This document shows, piece after piece, positions 8,337 through 17,072 of a DNA stretch of 64,000 nt. The notes beneath the pieces were generated by a model. The model made no database searches and had not been told where the DNA came from. It saw only the letters and a program-made list of their open reading frames with translations. Both the position numbers and the translations under genes were made by a program. The number at the start of each line of letters is the position of its first letter. Within the stretch, counting starts at the first letter, position 1. The DNA comes from Ancylobacter mangrovi. Lineage in GTDB: Bacteria > Pseudomonadota > Alphaproteobacteria > Rhizobiales > Xanthobacteraceae. Where the stretch lies: contig NZ_JANTHZ010000002.1 in NCBI RefSeq assembly GCF_024752355.1, forward strand, positions 786,845-850,844, read 5' to 3'.

Positions 8337-9152
8337 ATGCGAGTTGCCATGGCCCGCAAGCGTTCCATCATCGACCTCTGCCTGACGCCCAAGGCCGAAG
8401 TGCCGGGCCCGCTGCGCTATGCCGTCGCGACCTTCGTCTGGGTGCTGGTCATCGCCATCTGGTCGATCCTGACCTATGGCGGCATCATGCAGGACATCTT
8501 CCTGCCCTCGCCGACCGCGGTGATGGGCGCCTTCTTCCGCCTGTTCGAGGACGGCACGCTCAGCCAGCACATCTGGGCGAGCCTGCAGGTGGTCCTCATG
8601 GGCTTCATCATCTCTTCTATCATCGCCGTGCCGCTCGGCCTGCTGATGGGCACGTTCCGCGTGGTGCAGGCGGGGCTCGAGCCGCTGGTGAACTTCATCC
8701 GCTACCTGCCCGTGACCTCCTTCGTGCCGCTGTTCATCCTGTGGATCGGCATCGGCATCGAGCAGCGGGTCACCGTCATCTTCTTCGGCACCTTCTTCCA
8801 GCAGCTCGTCATGATCGCCGACGTCTCGCGCGGCGTGTCGAAGGACCTGCTCAACGCGTCCTACACGCTCGGCGCCTCGCGGCGCGACGCGCTGCTCCAC
8901 GTGCTCACCCCGGCGGCGCTGCCGGGTATCATGGACACGCTGCGCGTCACCATGGGCTGGGCCTGGACCTATCTGGTGGTCGCCGAACTCGTCGCCGCCT
9001 CCTCGGGCCTCGGCTACATCTCGATGAAGGCGATGCGCGGCTTTCAGGTCGACGTGATCTTCCTGGCCATCGCGGTGATCGGCCTGCTCGGCCTGTTCAC
9101 CGACCTCATCTTCCGCCTGATCAGCAACCGGCTCGTCGGGTGGGCGAACTGA
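8337..9152 (+). CDS. ABC transporter permease, SsuC/TauC type (second system)
   Basis: A 271-residue integral membrane protein with six predicted spans. The EAA-type cytoplasmic loop is YTLGASRRDALLHVLTPAALPGIMDTLRVTMGWAW. An alternative start at the ATG at 8349 (MARKRS) is equally plausible; neither has a strong Shine-Dalgarno. It lies 55 bases after the binding protein and pairs with the ATPase at 9209. Confidence 0.87.
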   Translation: MRVAMARKRSIIDLCLTPKAEVPGPLRYAVATFVWVLVIAIWSILTYGGIMQDIFLPSPTAVMGAFFRLFEDGTLSQHIWASLQVVLMGFIISSIIAVPLGLLMGTFRVVQAGLEPLVNFIRYLPVTSFVPLFILWIGIGIEQRVTVIFFGTFFQQLVMIADVSRGVSKDLLNASYTLGASRRDALLHVLTPAALPGIMDTLRVTMGWAWTYLVVAELVAASSGLGYISMKAMRGFQVDVIFLAIAVIGLLGLFTDLIFRLISNRLVGWAN

Positions 9153-9208
9153 ATGGGCCGGCCGTTCGCGGACTACCTGAATTTCCTACCGACCAGCGAG
9201 GCAATGCC

Positions 9209-10060
9209 ATGAGCGTCGCGAATGTTCTGCGCGAGGAGCCGGTGCCGGCCGTCACGCCCGGCGAGGCGCCTGCCGCCAAGGCGCCGCCGCTCCTGCGCAT
9301 CAAGGACGTGCGTCTCGAATACACCACCAAGACCAAGACCGTGGTGGCGATCGACAACATCTCGATCGACGTGCCGGACAACCAGTTCGCCGTCATCGTC
9401 GGCCCCTCGGGCTGCGGCAAGTCGAGCCTGCTCTATCTCGTCGCCGGCCTGAACGAGCCGACCTCAGGCGAGATCCTGCTCGGCAATGAGGAGATCGACG
9501 GGCCGGGGCCGGACCGGGGCATGGTGTTCCAGTCCTACACGCTGTTCCCCTGGCTCACCGTGCGCGAGAATGTCGAGTTCGGACTCAAGCGCCGCCACGT
9601 GCCGGCGGCCGAGCGCGAGGACATCGTCAACCGCTACCTCAACGAGACCGGCCTCGCCGCCTTCCACGACGCCTATCCCAAGCAGCTCTCGGGCGGCATG
9701 ATGCAGCGCGTGGCGATCGCCCGCGCGCTCGCCAACGACCCGAAGATCCTGCTGATGGACGAGCCCTTCGGCGCGCTCGACAGCCAGACCCGCAACTCGA
9801 TGCAGAAGCTGCTGCTGCGGGTGTGGGAGCAGCACAAGAAGACCGTGCTGTTCGTCACCCACGACATCGACGAGGCGATCCTGCTCGGCGACCGCATCTA
9901 TGTGATGACCGCCCGCCCGGGCCGGCTGAAGGAAGAGGTGGTGGTGCCGATCGCCCGTCCGCGCAACATGGACATGGTGATGGACCCGTCCTTCATCGCC
10001 GTGAAGCGGCGGATCCTCGAGCTGCTCAAGAACGAGATCAAGGACGACGACGAGCATTGA
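9209..10060 (+). CDS. ABC transporter ATP-binding protein, SsuB/TauB type (second system)
   Basis: A 283-residue ATPase. Walker A is GPSGCGKSS, signature LSGGMMQR, Walker [13 protein letters not shown] and the H-loop VTHDIDEA. About 28 residues rich in Ala, Pro and Glu precede the ABC core, so the start could be internal, but the ATG at 9209 has a GAGG-type site at about 9198-9201. The C-terminal NEIKDDDEH tail is acidic. It completes the second importer. Confidence 0.92.
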   Translation: MSVANVLREEPVPAVTPGEAPAAKAPPLLRIKDVRLEYTTKTKTVVAIDNISIDVPDNQFAVIVGPSGCGKSSLLYLVAGLNEPTSGEILLGNEEIDGPGPDRGMVFQSYTLFPWLTVRENVEFGLKRRHVPAAEREDIVNRYLNETGLAAFHDAYPKQLSGGMMQRVAIARALANDPKILLMDEPFGALDSQTRNSMQKLLLRVWEQHKKTVLFVTHDIDEAILLGDRIYVMTARPGRLKEEVVVPIARPRNMDMVMDPSFIAVKRRILELLKNEIKDDDEH

Positions 10061-10197
10061 GGCGCGCCGCGCCGCCTGGGGGCGGGCGGACCCAGCAGGG
10101 GGCCGGTGCTCCCGCGCCGTTTCCCCGTCCTCTTGCTCCGCCCGCGCGGCCGCCGCACAGTCGCGGCGGTCCCCCGATCCGGTACGCGGCGAAAGCG

Positions 10198-11280
10198 ATG
10201 ACCGACAATGCGCAGACCGGGCTCCCGCCTTCCGCGACGGGCTGGGAGCCGGCGCCGGCCGACACCCGCGCCCGGGCGGCGGCGCGGCTGTCCGGCCTCG
10301 CGGCGCATTTCGAGGGTTGGGCGGACGCCAATCTCCACGGCGTGGTGATGGTCCATCGCGGCAGGCTGCTCTACGAGCACTATTTCACCGGCGAGGACCG
10401 CGCCTTCGCCCGACCGCTCGGCCGGGTCGCCTATCATGCAGGGCTGCGCCACGACCTGCGCTCGATCACCAAGAGCGTCGTCTCGCTGCTGGTCGGTATC
10501 GGCGTCGGCGAGGGCTGGATCGGCGATCTGGACACGCCGGTGCTGGCGCTGTTTCCCGAGCCTGCCCGCCACGCGACGCCGGAGAAGGCCGCCATCACGC
10601 TCCGGCACCTGCTCACCATGTCGGCCGGCCTCGCCTGGAACGAGGATCTTCCCTACAGCGACCCCGCCAACAGCGAGCGCCGCATGATCGATGCGCCGGA
10701 CCGCTGCGGCTATGTGCTGGCGCAGCCGCTGGTGCGCACGCCGGGTGCCGCCTATCGCTACAATGGCGGCCTCACCCTCTTGCTGGCCACGGCGCTGGAG
10801 CGCGGCTCCGGCCGGACCATCGACGCGCTGGCGCGCGACCTGCTGTTCGCCCCGCTCGGCATCGCGGATGTGGAATGGCACCGCTATGACGACGGCGCGG
10901 CCAATCCGGTGTCGGGCCTGCGGCTCGTCCCGCGCGACGTGGCGCGGCTCGGCGAACTGGTGCTGCGCGGCGGCCGGTACGCGGGCCGGCAGGTCGTGCC
11001 CGAGGGCTGGATCGCCGAATCGACGGCGCCGCAGATCCATGGCGAAGGGCTCTATTTCTACGGCTTCCACTGGTGGCTCGGCCGTTCGCTGGTCGCGCGG
11101 CGGGAGATCCGCTGGATCGCCGGCATCGGCTATGGCGGCCAGCGCCTCTACATCGTGCCGGAGCTCGACCTCGTGGTGGCGGTGACCGCCGGCCTCTATG
11201 ACGAGCCGGTGCTCCAAGGCATGGTCGGCGACGTCGTCCTGCGCCGCTACGCGCTGCCCGCCGCACTGGAAGCGGGGTGA
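10198..11280 (+). CDS. Serine hydrolase, class C beta-lactamase/esterase fold, cytoplasmic
   Basis: A 360-residue penicillin-binding-protein-fold hydrolase. The SxxK nucleophile motif is SITKSVVSL (Ser near residue 98), and the YxN motif is YRYNGG near residue 187. There is no signal peptide, unlike true AmpC enzymes. Cytoplasmic relatives include 6-aminohexanoate-oligomer hydrolase (NylB) and EstB-type esterases, so hydrolysis of an amide or ester inside the cell is more likely than beta-lactam resistance. It is placed between the second importer and the dehydrogenases, which suggests it cleaves the imported compound. The closest characterised function cannot be told from sequence. Confidence 0.8.
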   Translation: MTDNAQTGLPPSATGWEPAPADTRARAAARLSGLAAHFEGWADANLHGVVMVHRGRLLYEHYFTGEDRAFARPLGRVAYHAGLRHDLRSITKSVVSLLVGIGVGEGWIGDLDTPVLALFPEPARHATPEKAAITLRHLLTMSAGLAWNEDLPYSDPANSERRMIDAPDRCGYVLAQPLVRTPGAAYRYNGGLTLLLATALERGSGRTIDALARDLLFAPLGIADVEWHRYDDGAANPVSGLRLVPRDVARLGELVLRGGRYAGRQVVPEGWIAESTAPQIHGEGLYFYGFHWWLGRSLVARREIRWIAGIGYGGQRLYIVPELDLVVAVTAGLYDEPVLQGMVGDVVLRRYALPAALEAG

Positions 11281-11337
11281 CGCGCCGTGCTTCGCCCCGG
11301 ATCCCCCTTTCCCGACCTTCGAGCCGATCGGTAGACC

Positions 11338-12108
11338 ATGACCCGACCCTCCCTGTTCGATCTTGCCGGCCGCAAGGCCCTGGTGACCGGCGCCAGCCGC
11401 GGCATCGGCCGCCGGATCGCCGGCGCGCTCGCTGCCGCCGGTGCCGATGTCGCAGTGGCCGCGCGCGGGCTCGACGCGCTCGCCGACACGGCAAGCGACA
11501 TCGCCGCGCTCGGCCGCCGCGCGGTGCCGCTGGCGCTCGACGTGACCGACGCCGAGCGCTGCCGCCTCGCGGTGGAGGCGGCGGCGGGCGAGCTGGGCGG
11601 GCTCGACATCCTCGTCAACAATGCCGGCATGGAGCAGGTCCGCCCCTCGCTGGAGGTGGACGAGGCGCTGTGGGACGCGATCCTCGACACCAATCTCAAG
11701 GGTGCCTTCTTCTGCGCCCAGTCCGCCGCCCGGCTGATGAAGGGGGCGGGCGGGGGGGCGATCATCAATCTGTGCTCGCTGACATCGCAGGTCGGCATCC
11801 CGACCGCCGTTCCCTATGGCTCGTCCAAGTCCGGCCTGCTCGGCATGACGCGCGCGCTGGCGGCGGAGTGGGCGGGGCTCGGCATCCGCGTCAACGCCAT
11901 CGCGCCGGGCTATTTCCGCACCGCCATGACCGAGGTGTTCTACGAAGATGCCGGCTGGCAGGACGCGATGCTGGCCAAGATCCCGATGCGCCGCTTCGGC
12001 GAGCTGGCCGATCTCGACGGCATCGCGGTGTTCCTCGCCTCCGACGCCTCGGCCTACATTACCGGCCAATGCTTCCCGGTGGACGGCGGCTTCCTCGCCT
12101 CGATCTGA
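11338..12108 (+). CDS. Short-chain dehydrogenase/reductase (classical SDR)
   Basis: A 256-residue SDR. The nucleotide-binding motif is TGASRGIG, then NNAG in LDILVNNAGM, the catalytic Ser in NLCSLTSQ and the YxxxK pair in YGSSKSG. The C-terminal VDGGF is also typical. The sequence pattern resembles gluconate 5-dehydrogenase and related sugar/polyol oxidoreductases. It lies between the serine hydrolase and the HisD-like dehydrogenase. In 2,3-dihydroxypropanesulfonate catabolism an alcohol dehydrogenase pair interconverts isomers beside a HisD-like enzyme; this SDR could play such a role, but that is inference. Confidence 0.85.
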   Translation: MTRPSLFDLAGRKALVTGASRGIGRRIAGALAAAGADVAVAARGLDALADTASDIAALGRRAVPLALDVTDAERCRLAVEAAAGELGGLDILVNNAGMEQVRPSLEVDEALWDAILDTNLKGAFFCAQSAARLMKGAGGGAIINLCSLTSQVGIPTAVPYGSSKSGLLGMTRALAAEWAGLGIRVNAIAPGYFRTAMTEVFYEDAGWQDAMLAKIPMRRFGELADLDGIAVFLASDASAYITGQCFPVDGGFLASI

Positions 12109-12228
12109 GGAACGGAGCCGGGCCGCGCCTGCCGATTGGGCAGCGGGAGCGACAAGTTTGGTCTCCCCTCGCCGTGATTAAGACTATACATATTTCCGTC
12201 CCGGATGAGGCGGCTGAGAGGTTCTGTC

Positions 12229-13557
12229 ATGACCGACATCTGCAATTTCCACGAGCTCGCCACCATGGACGCGGCCGCCCGCGCCGGCCTGCTTAAGCGT
12301 TCGGAGACCGACCTCTCGACCTTCATCGAGAAGGTCCGCCCGATCGTCGAGGCGGTACGCACGGAAGGCGACGAGGCGCTGGCGCGCTTCGGCCGCGAGC
12401 TCGACAGGGCCGACGTCACGGCCGACCGGCTGAAGGCCAGCGAGGCGGAATTCGACGAGGCGTTCCGGCTGGTCGCCCCCGAGGTGATCGAATCGATCGA
12501 GTTCGGCATTTCCAATATCCGCAGCTTTCACGAGGAGCAGGCGCCCGAGCCGATGTGGCTGAAGGAGGTGCGCCCCGGCGCCTTCGCCGGCGACCGCTGG
12601 ACGCCGATCGAATCCGCCGCGCTCTACGTGCCGCGCGGCAAGGGCGCCTTTCCCTCGGTGACGATGATGACCGCCGTGCCGGCGAGCGTCGCCAAGGTGC
12701 CGAACATCTCGATCGTGACCCCGCCGACCGAGACCGGCGGCGTCGACGCCGCGACCCTCGTCGCCGCCCGGCTCGCCGGCGTCGAGACGGTCTACAAGTG
12801 CGGCGGCGCGCAGGCGGTGGCGGCGGTCGCCTACGGCACGCAGACGGTGAGGAAGGCGATCAAGATCGTCGGCCCCGGCTCGCCCTGGCTGGTGGCCGCC
12901 AAGCGCCTGCTCTCCGACATCATCGACACCGGGCTCCCCGCCGGCCCCTCGGAGGCGATCATCTTCGCCGACGGCACGGTGAACGGCGCGGTTGCGGCGC
13001 TCGACCTGCTGATCGAGGCCGAGCACGGGCCGGATTCCTCCGCCTATCTCGTTACCCATTCGCGCGAGCTGGCGGAAGCCGCGCGCGCCGCCCTGCCCGG
13101 GCATTGGGGGCGGATGAGCGAGCAGCGCGTCGCCTTTTCGAAGGCGGTGCTGAGCGGCAAGTGCGGGGGCATCGTGCTGACCTCCTCGCTGGAGGAGAGC
13201 TACGACTTCGTCAACGCCTATGCGCCCGAGCACCTCGAGATCCTCTCCACCGACCCGTTCGCGCATCTGGGGCGGATCACCGAGGCGGCGGAGGTGCTGA
13301 TGGGACCCTATACGCCGGTGACCATCGCCAATTTCACCCTCGGCCCCAATGCCGTGCTGCCGACCAGCCGCTGGGCACGCACCTACGGGCCGCTCTCGGT
13401 CACCGACTTCCTCAAGCGCTCCTCGGTCGGCTACGTCACCGGCACCGCCTATCCGGAATTCGCCGGCCACGCCCGCCGGCTCGCGCGCTATGAGGGCTTC
13501 TCCAGCCATGAGAACGCGGTCTCCGGGCTGCGCGACGACCTGCTGAAGGGCGGCTGA
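12229..13557 (+). CDS. Histidinol-dehydrogenase-like enzyme, HpsN (sulfopropanediol dehydrogenase)-like
   Basis: A 442-residue HisD-family protein; the ATG at 12229 is chosen for its GAGAGG site (12216-12221). The catalytic Glu-His pair is kept (YAPEHLEI, E334-H335) and so are the zinc His residues H266 (EAEHGPDS) and H427 (SSHENAV). Relative to histidinol dehydrogenase, the ligand Gln is Glu (E263), the ligand Asp is Asn (N368), and the GTNHVLPT substrate His is Ala (GPNAVLPT). No other his genes are nearby. It is therefore probably a four-electron alcohol-to-acid dehydrogenase for another polyol, such as dihydroxypropanesulfonate. It starts a tight four-gene operon. Confidence 0.8.
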   Translation: MTDICNFHELATMDAAARAGLLKRSETDLSTFIEKVRPIVEAVRTEGDEALARFGRELDRADVTADRLKASEAEFDEAFRLVAPEVIESIEFGISNIRSFHEEQAPEPMWLKEVRPGAFAGDRWTPIESAALYVPRGKGAFPSVTMMTAVPASVAKVPNISIVTPPTETGGVDAATLVAARLAGVETVYKCGGAQAVAAVAYGTQTVRKAIKIVGPGSPWLVAAKRLLSDIIDTGLPAGPSEAIIFADGTVNGAVAALDLLIEAEHGPDSSAYLVTHSRELAEAARAALPGHWGRMSEQRVAFSKAVLSGKCGGIVLTSSLEESYDFVNAYAPEHLEILSTDPFAHLGRITEAAEVLMGPYTPVTIANFTLGPNAVLPTSRWARTYGPLSVTDFLKRSSVGYVTGTAYPEFAGHARRLARYEGFSSHENAVSGLRDDLLKGG

Positions 13558-13560
13558 GGC

Positions 13561-14592
13561 ATGAAGGCGGTCCGGCTCCACGGCGCGGGCGACCTGAGGG
13601 TCGAGGAGGTGCCGCCTCCCGGCACGCCGGCGGCCGGCTGGGTGCGGCTGAAGGTCGGCGCGGCCGGCATCTGCGGTTCGGACATCCACAATTTCCGCAC
13701 CGGCCAGTGGATCACCCGCGCGCCGTCCATCGCCGGCCACGAGCTGACCGGGGTGGTGGTCGAGACCGGCGCGGGCGTCGAAGGCTTCGCGCCGGGCGAC
13801 GCGGTGGTGGCGGATTCGCGCTTCTGGTGCGGGGATTGCCCGGCCTGCCGGGCGGGGCGGCATCATCTGTGCGAGAAGCTCGGTTTCGTCGGCGAGGCAT
13901 GCGATGGCGGCTTCGCGGAGGAGGTGGTGCTGCCCGCGCGGCTGCTGCTGCCGGTTCCGGCCGAGCTCGCCCCGGCGGTGGCGGCGATGGCCGAGCCGCT
14001 GGCGGTGGCGCTGCACGCGGTGCGCCGGCTGGCGCCGCAACCGGGCGAGCCGGTGCTGGTGGTGGGCTGCGGGCCGATCGGCGGGCTCGCGGCGCTCGTC
14101 CTCGCGCGGGGAGGCGACGGGGTGCCTCATGACGGGCCGGTCCTCGTCGCCGACCGCAATGGCGCGCGGGCGGCTCTTGTGGCGGAGGTGACCGGCGCGC
14201 AGAGCGTCGCGCTCGACGCCGGCGACCTCCGCGCGGCGCTGGACGGCCGGCTTCCCGCCGCCTCCATCGAGGCGACCGGCAGCCCGGCGGCGCTCTCGGC
14301 CTTGACCGGGGTGATGGAGGGCGGCGGACGGGTGGCGCTGGTCGGCATCTATCACGGCCGTCTCGACCTCGATCCGAACCGGATGGTCGAGCACGAATTG
14401 TCGATGATCGGCTGCCACGCCTTCACCGACGAGCTGCCGCAGGCGGTGACGCTGCTACCCGCGCTCCAGAGCGACCTCCTGCGCCTCGTCGACCGCGAGA
14501 TCGGCCTCGACGAGGTGCCCGCCGCCTATGAGCGGCTGATCGCGGGTGAGGCGGACGGGCTCAAGACCATCATCCGCCCGGGCCGGCCGTGA
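13561..14592 (+). CDS. Zinc-dependent medium-chain alcohol dehydrogenase (L-idonate/threonine dehydrogenase-like)
   Basis: A 343-residue MDR enzyme, starting 3 bases after the HisD-like gene. Catalytic zinc residues are in ICGSDIHNF (Cys near 39) and GHELTG (His-Glu). The structural zinc lobe has the four-cysteine pattern CGDCPACRAGRHHLC. The cofactor-binding motif is VVGCGPIGGLAALV. This is the L-idonate, sorbitol and threonine dehydrogenase branch, which oxidises secondary alcohols with NAD. It probably acts with the neighbouring SDR and HisD-like enzyme on one polyol. Confidence 0.87.
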   Translation: MKAVRLHGAGDLRVEEVPPPGTPAAGWVRLKVGAAGICGSDIHNFRTGQWITRAPSIAGHELTGVVVETGAGVEGFAPGDAVVADSRFWCGDCPACRAGRHHLCEKLGFVGEACDGGFAEEVVLPARLLLPVPAELAPAVAAMAEPLAVALHAVRRLAPQPGEPVLVVGCGPIGGLAALVLARGGDGVPHDGPVLVADRNGARAALVAEVTGAQSVALDAGDLRAALDGRLPAASIEATGSPAALSALTGVMEGGGRVALVGIYHGRLDLDPNRMVEHELSMIGCHAFTDELPQAVTLLPALQSDLLRLVDREIGLDEVPAAYERLIAGEADGLKTIIRPGRP

Positions 14593-15899
14593 GCATGTCG
14601 AGCCGCACCGCGCAGATCCGCGCGCTGGCGCAGCGCGACCCGGCACTCGCCGAGGCGCCGCTCGCCGCGCTGCTGGCCGACCTGTTCGGCATCGCGCCGC
14701 GCAACGTGGCGATCAATCTCGACCGCTACAGCCTCAACTCGCTCAACGGCTTCTTCGAGACCGATGCGGAGGCCTTCTTCTTCAAGTTCCATCAGGAGGA
14801 AGGCGAGGAGGCGATGGCCGGCGAGTATTACCGTGCCGACATCCTCGCCCGCGCCGGCCTTCCGGTGGACCAGCCGGTGCATGTCTCGGCCGAGCCCGGC
14901 GAGCAGATCCTGGTCTATCGCCGCCGCGACGAGCCGCGCTTTTCCGACGTGCTGCGCGCGCTCGACATGGAGGACGACCCGGCGGCGCGGGCGGTGGCGG
15001 TGGAGGCCGAGCGCGGGCTCAGCCGCGCCCTCATCGCCACCTATCGCGCCAGCCTGCATCCCGTCACGGCGGGGGAGGTGGCGGCCGAGCCGATCCACCG
15101 GCTGTTCCACGAGCGGCTGGTCACGCATGGCGCGGCGGGGGAAGCCTATCCCGGCGGGCGCTACCGGGAGTTCTATCTCGGCCGCCGCTTCGCCTTTCCC
15201 GGCCTCGCGCTCGACTGGGCGGACCTGTCGACGCGGCGCTTCACCGTCAACGGCGTGACCTATGCCCGTACGCTCGGCGAGCTGTTCGACGCGGCAGAGG
15301 CCCGCCTGCGCCCGGAGCGGCTCGCCGATGCCGGTGGGGTGGTCGCTCATGGCGACGCGCACAACGCCAATGTCTGGTTCACTCGTGGCGACAGAAACGG
15401 CGAAGCGGGCGCGCGGCTCTCCTTCTTCGACCCGGCCTTTGCGGGGGAGAACGTGCCGGCCCTGCTGGCCGAGGTGAAGGCGACGTTCCACAACGTGTTC
15501 GCCCATCCGTTCTGGCTCTACGACCCGGACCTCGCCAGCACGCGCTTTTCCGCCGCTGCGCGGCTCGCCCCGGGCGAATTGATCGTCGAGACCGACTGGG
15601 CGCCGAGCCCGGTGCGCGCCGATCTCCTCGCCGTGAAGGCGGACGAGGTGTGGCGCCCGCTGCTCGCCGAGCTCGCGGCCCGCGCCCTGCTGCCGCCCGA
15701 CTGGCGCGAGGTGATCCGCCTCGCCCTGTTCCTGTGCCCGACGCTGGTGATGGATCTGCGCGCCGGCGCGCGCACCCACACGCCGATCTCCTCATTGATC
15801 GGCCTGTCGGTCGCGGTCATGGTCGGCTCCCCGCCGCTCCAGGGCGCGGACGCCGTCACCCGTTTCCTCGACCGCATCGACCCGGACCTGCCCCGATGA
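14589..15899 (+). CDS. APH-fold small-molecule kinase (aminoglycoside phosphotransferase family)
   Basis: A 436-residue protein beginning with GTG at 14589, which overlaps the previous stop (GTGA); an ATG at 14595 is an alternative. The catalytic loop is VVAHGDAHNANVWF, matching the kinase H-x-D-x4-N Brenner motif, and FFDPAFAGEN is the metal-binding DFG equivalent. The APH superfamily includes choline, ethanolamine, hydroxylysine, homoserine and methylthioribose kinases. In a dehydrogenase operon with an importer, phosphorylation of a catabolic intermediate is more likely than drug resistance. The substrate is unknown. Confidence 0.75.
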   Translation: MSMSSRTAQIRALAQRDPALAEAPLAALLADLFGIAPRNVAINLDRYSLNSLNGFFETDAEAFFFKFHQEEGEEAMAGEYYRADILARAGLPVDQPVHVSAEPGEQILVYRRRDEPRFSDVLRALDMEDDPAARAVAVEAERGLSRALIATYRASLHPVTAGEVAAEPIHRLFHERLVTHGAAGEAYPGGRYREFYLGRRFAFPGLALDWADLSTRRFTVNGVTYARTLGELFDAAEARLRPERLADAGGVVAHGDAHNANVWFTRGDRNGEAGARLSFFDPAFAGENVPALLAEVKATFHNVFAHPFWLYDPDLASTRFSAAARLAPGELIVETDWAPSPVRADLLAVKADEVWRPLLAELAARALLPPDWREVIRLALFLCPTLVMDLRAGARTHTPISSLIGLSVAVMVGSPPLQGADAVTRFLDRIDPDLPR

Positions 15900-17041
15900 G
15901 CCTCATCAATGTCGACGACGCCCGCGCCATCGCCCGGCGCCGTCTGCCGCGCATCTTCTTCGATTATGTCGACGGCGGCGCCTTCGCCGAGGACACGCTG
16001 CGGGCCAACCGGGAGGATTTCGGCCGCTGGACGCTGGTGCAGCGCGTGCTCAACGACATCTCGGTGCGCGATCTCTCGACCGAGTTCCTCGGCACCCGCC
16101 ACCCGCTGCCCTTCATGCTGGGGCCGGTCGGCTTCCTCGGGCTCTACGCCGCGCGCGGCGAGATCGCGGCGGCGCGGGCCGCCCATGCCGCGGGCATCCC
16201 GCTGTGCCTGTCGACCTTCTCCATCGCCTCGCTGACCGAGCTCCGGGCGGCGACGCAGGGGCCGCTGCATTTCCAGCTCTATGTCATGTCGGACCGTGCC
16301 ATCGGCGAGGAGCTGATCGCGCAGGCCCGCGCGGCCGGGGTCGATACGCTCTACCTCACCGTCGACACCGCGATCACCAGCGTGCGCGAGCGCGACCTGC
16401 GCAACGGCTTCCGCTCGCTCACCCGGATCACGCCGGGTCTCGCCCTGCGCCTCGCCACCCGCCCCGGCTGGTGCGTCGAGATGCTGCGCGCGGGGATGCC
16501 GGAGGTCGGCGCGGTCAAGCACCGGCCCGAGTTCGGCCGGGGCGCGCTGGAGCAGGCGAGCAACCTGTCGCGGCGGATCGACACCCGCCTGTCCTGGAAG
16601 GATGTCGACTGGCTGCGCGCGCGCTGGGACGGCAAGCTGGTGCTGAAGGGCGTGCTCGCGCCCGAGGACGCGATGACCGCCCGCGCGACCGGCGTTGACG
16701 CGATCGTGGTCTCCAACCATGGCGGGCGCCAGCTCGACGGTGCCTCCTCCACCATCGCCGCGCTGCCGGCGATCGCCGACGCGCTGGGCGGCGACCTCGA
16801 CATATTGTTCGACGGCGGGGTGCGGCGCGGTGCCGACATCGTGAAGGCGCTCGCGCTCGGCGCCTCCGGCGTACTGCTCGGTCGGGCCTATGTGTTCGGC
16901 CTCGGCGCCGCCGGGGAGGCGGGCGTCGCCCGCATGATCGCGCATCTGCGCGAGGAGGTGGACATCACGCTGGCGCTGATGGGGCTGACCTCGATCGACG
17001 CGCTGAAACGGCTCGGGCGCGCGGCATTGAACCCGCGCTGA
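15896..17041 (+). CDS. FMN-dependent alpha-hydroxy-acid dehydrogenase/oxidase (LldD/mandelate dehydrogenase family)
   Basis: A 381-residue TIM-barrel flavoprotein, its ATG overlapping the kinase stop (ATGA). The N-terminal FFDYVDGGAFAEDTLRAN and the active-site loop VVSNHGGRQLDGA (catalytic His, then the Arg) are diagnostic, as are the FMN-phosphate motifs FDGGVRRGADIVKALALGA and LLGRAYVFGL. It oxidises an L-2-hydroxy acid to a 2-keto acid, passing electrons to quinone or oxygen. If the upstream HisD-like enzyme makes a hydroxy acid such as sulfolactate or glycerate, this would be the next step. That link is inference. Confidence 0.88.
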   Translation: MSLINVDDARAIARRRLPRIFFDYVDGGAFAEDTLRANREDFGRWTLVQRVLNDISVRDLSTEFLGTRHPLPFMLGPVGFLGLYAARGEIAAARAAHAAGIPLCLSTFSIASLTELRAATQGPLHFQLYVMSDRAIGEELIAQARAAGVDTLYLTVDTAITSVRERDLRNGFRSLTRITPGLALRLATRPGWCVEMLRAGMPEVGAVKHRPEFGRGALEQASNLSRRIDTRLSWKDVDWLRARWDGKLVLKGVLAPEDAMTARATGVDAIVVSNHGGRQLDGASSTIAALPAIADALGGDLDILFDGGVRRGADIVKALALGASGVLLGRAYVFGLGAAGEAGVARMIAHLREEVDITLALMGLTSIDALKRLGRAALNPR

Positions 17042-17072
17042 CGCGCGGCGCGCTTTTCCGAAAGCAGGGAAG

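Noticed and set aside
10198..11280. Class C beta-lactamase/antibiotic resistance gene
   Set aside because: No export signal and a location inside a catabolic operon; fold similarity alone is not resistance evidence.
12229..13557. Annotation as hisD (histidine biosynthesis)
   Set aside because: Zinc ligand Gln and Asp and the substrate His are replaced and no his genes are adjacent.
14589..15899. Aminoglycoside resistance kinase
   Set aside because: Only the generic APH catalytic motifs are present and the gene overlaps catabolic dehydrogenases at both ends.
7295..17041. Complete dihydroxypropanesulfonate degradation pathway
   Set aside because: No sulfolactate sulfo-lyase (SuyAB), sulfopyruvate decarboxylase or Xsc was seen in the window, so only a partial similarity can be claimed.
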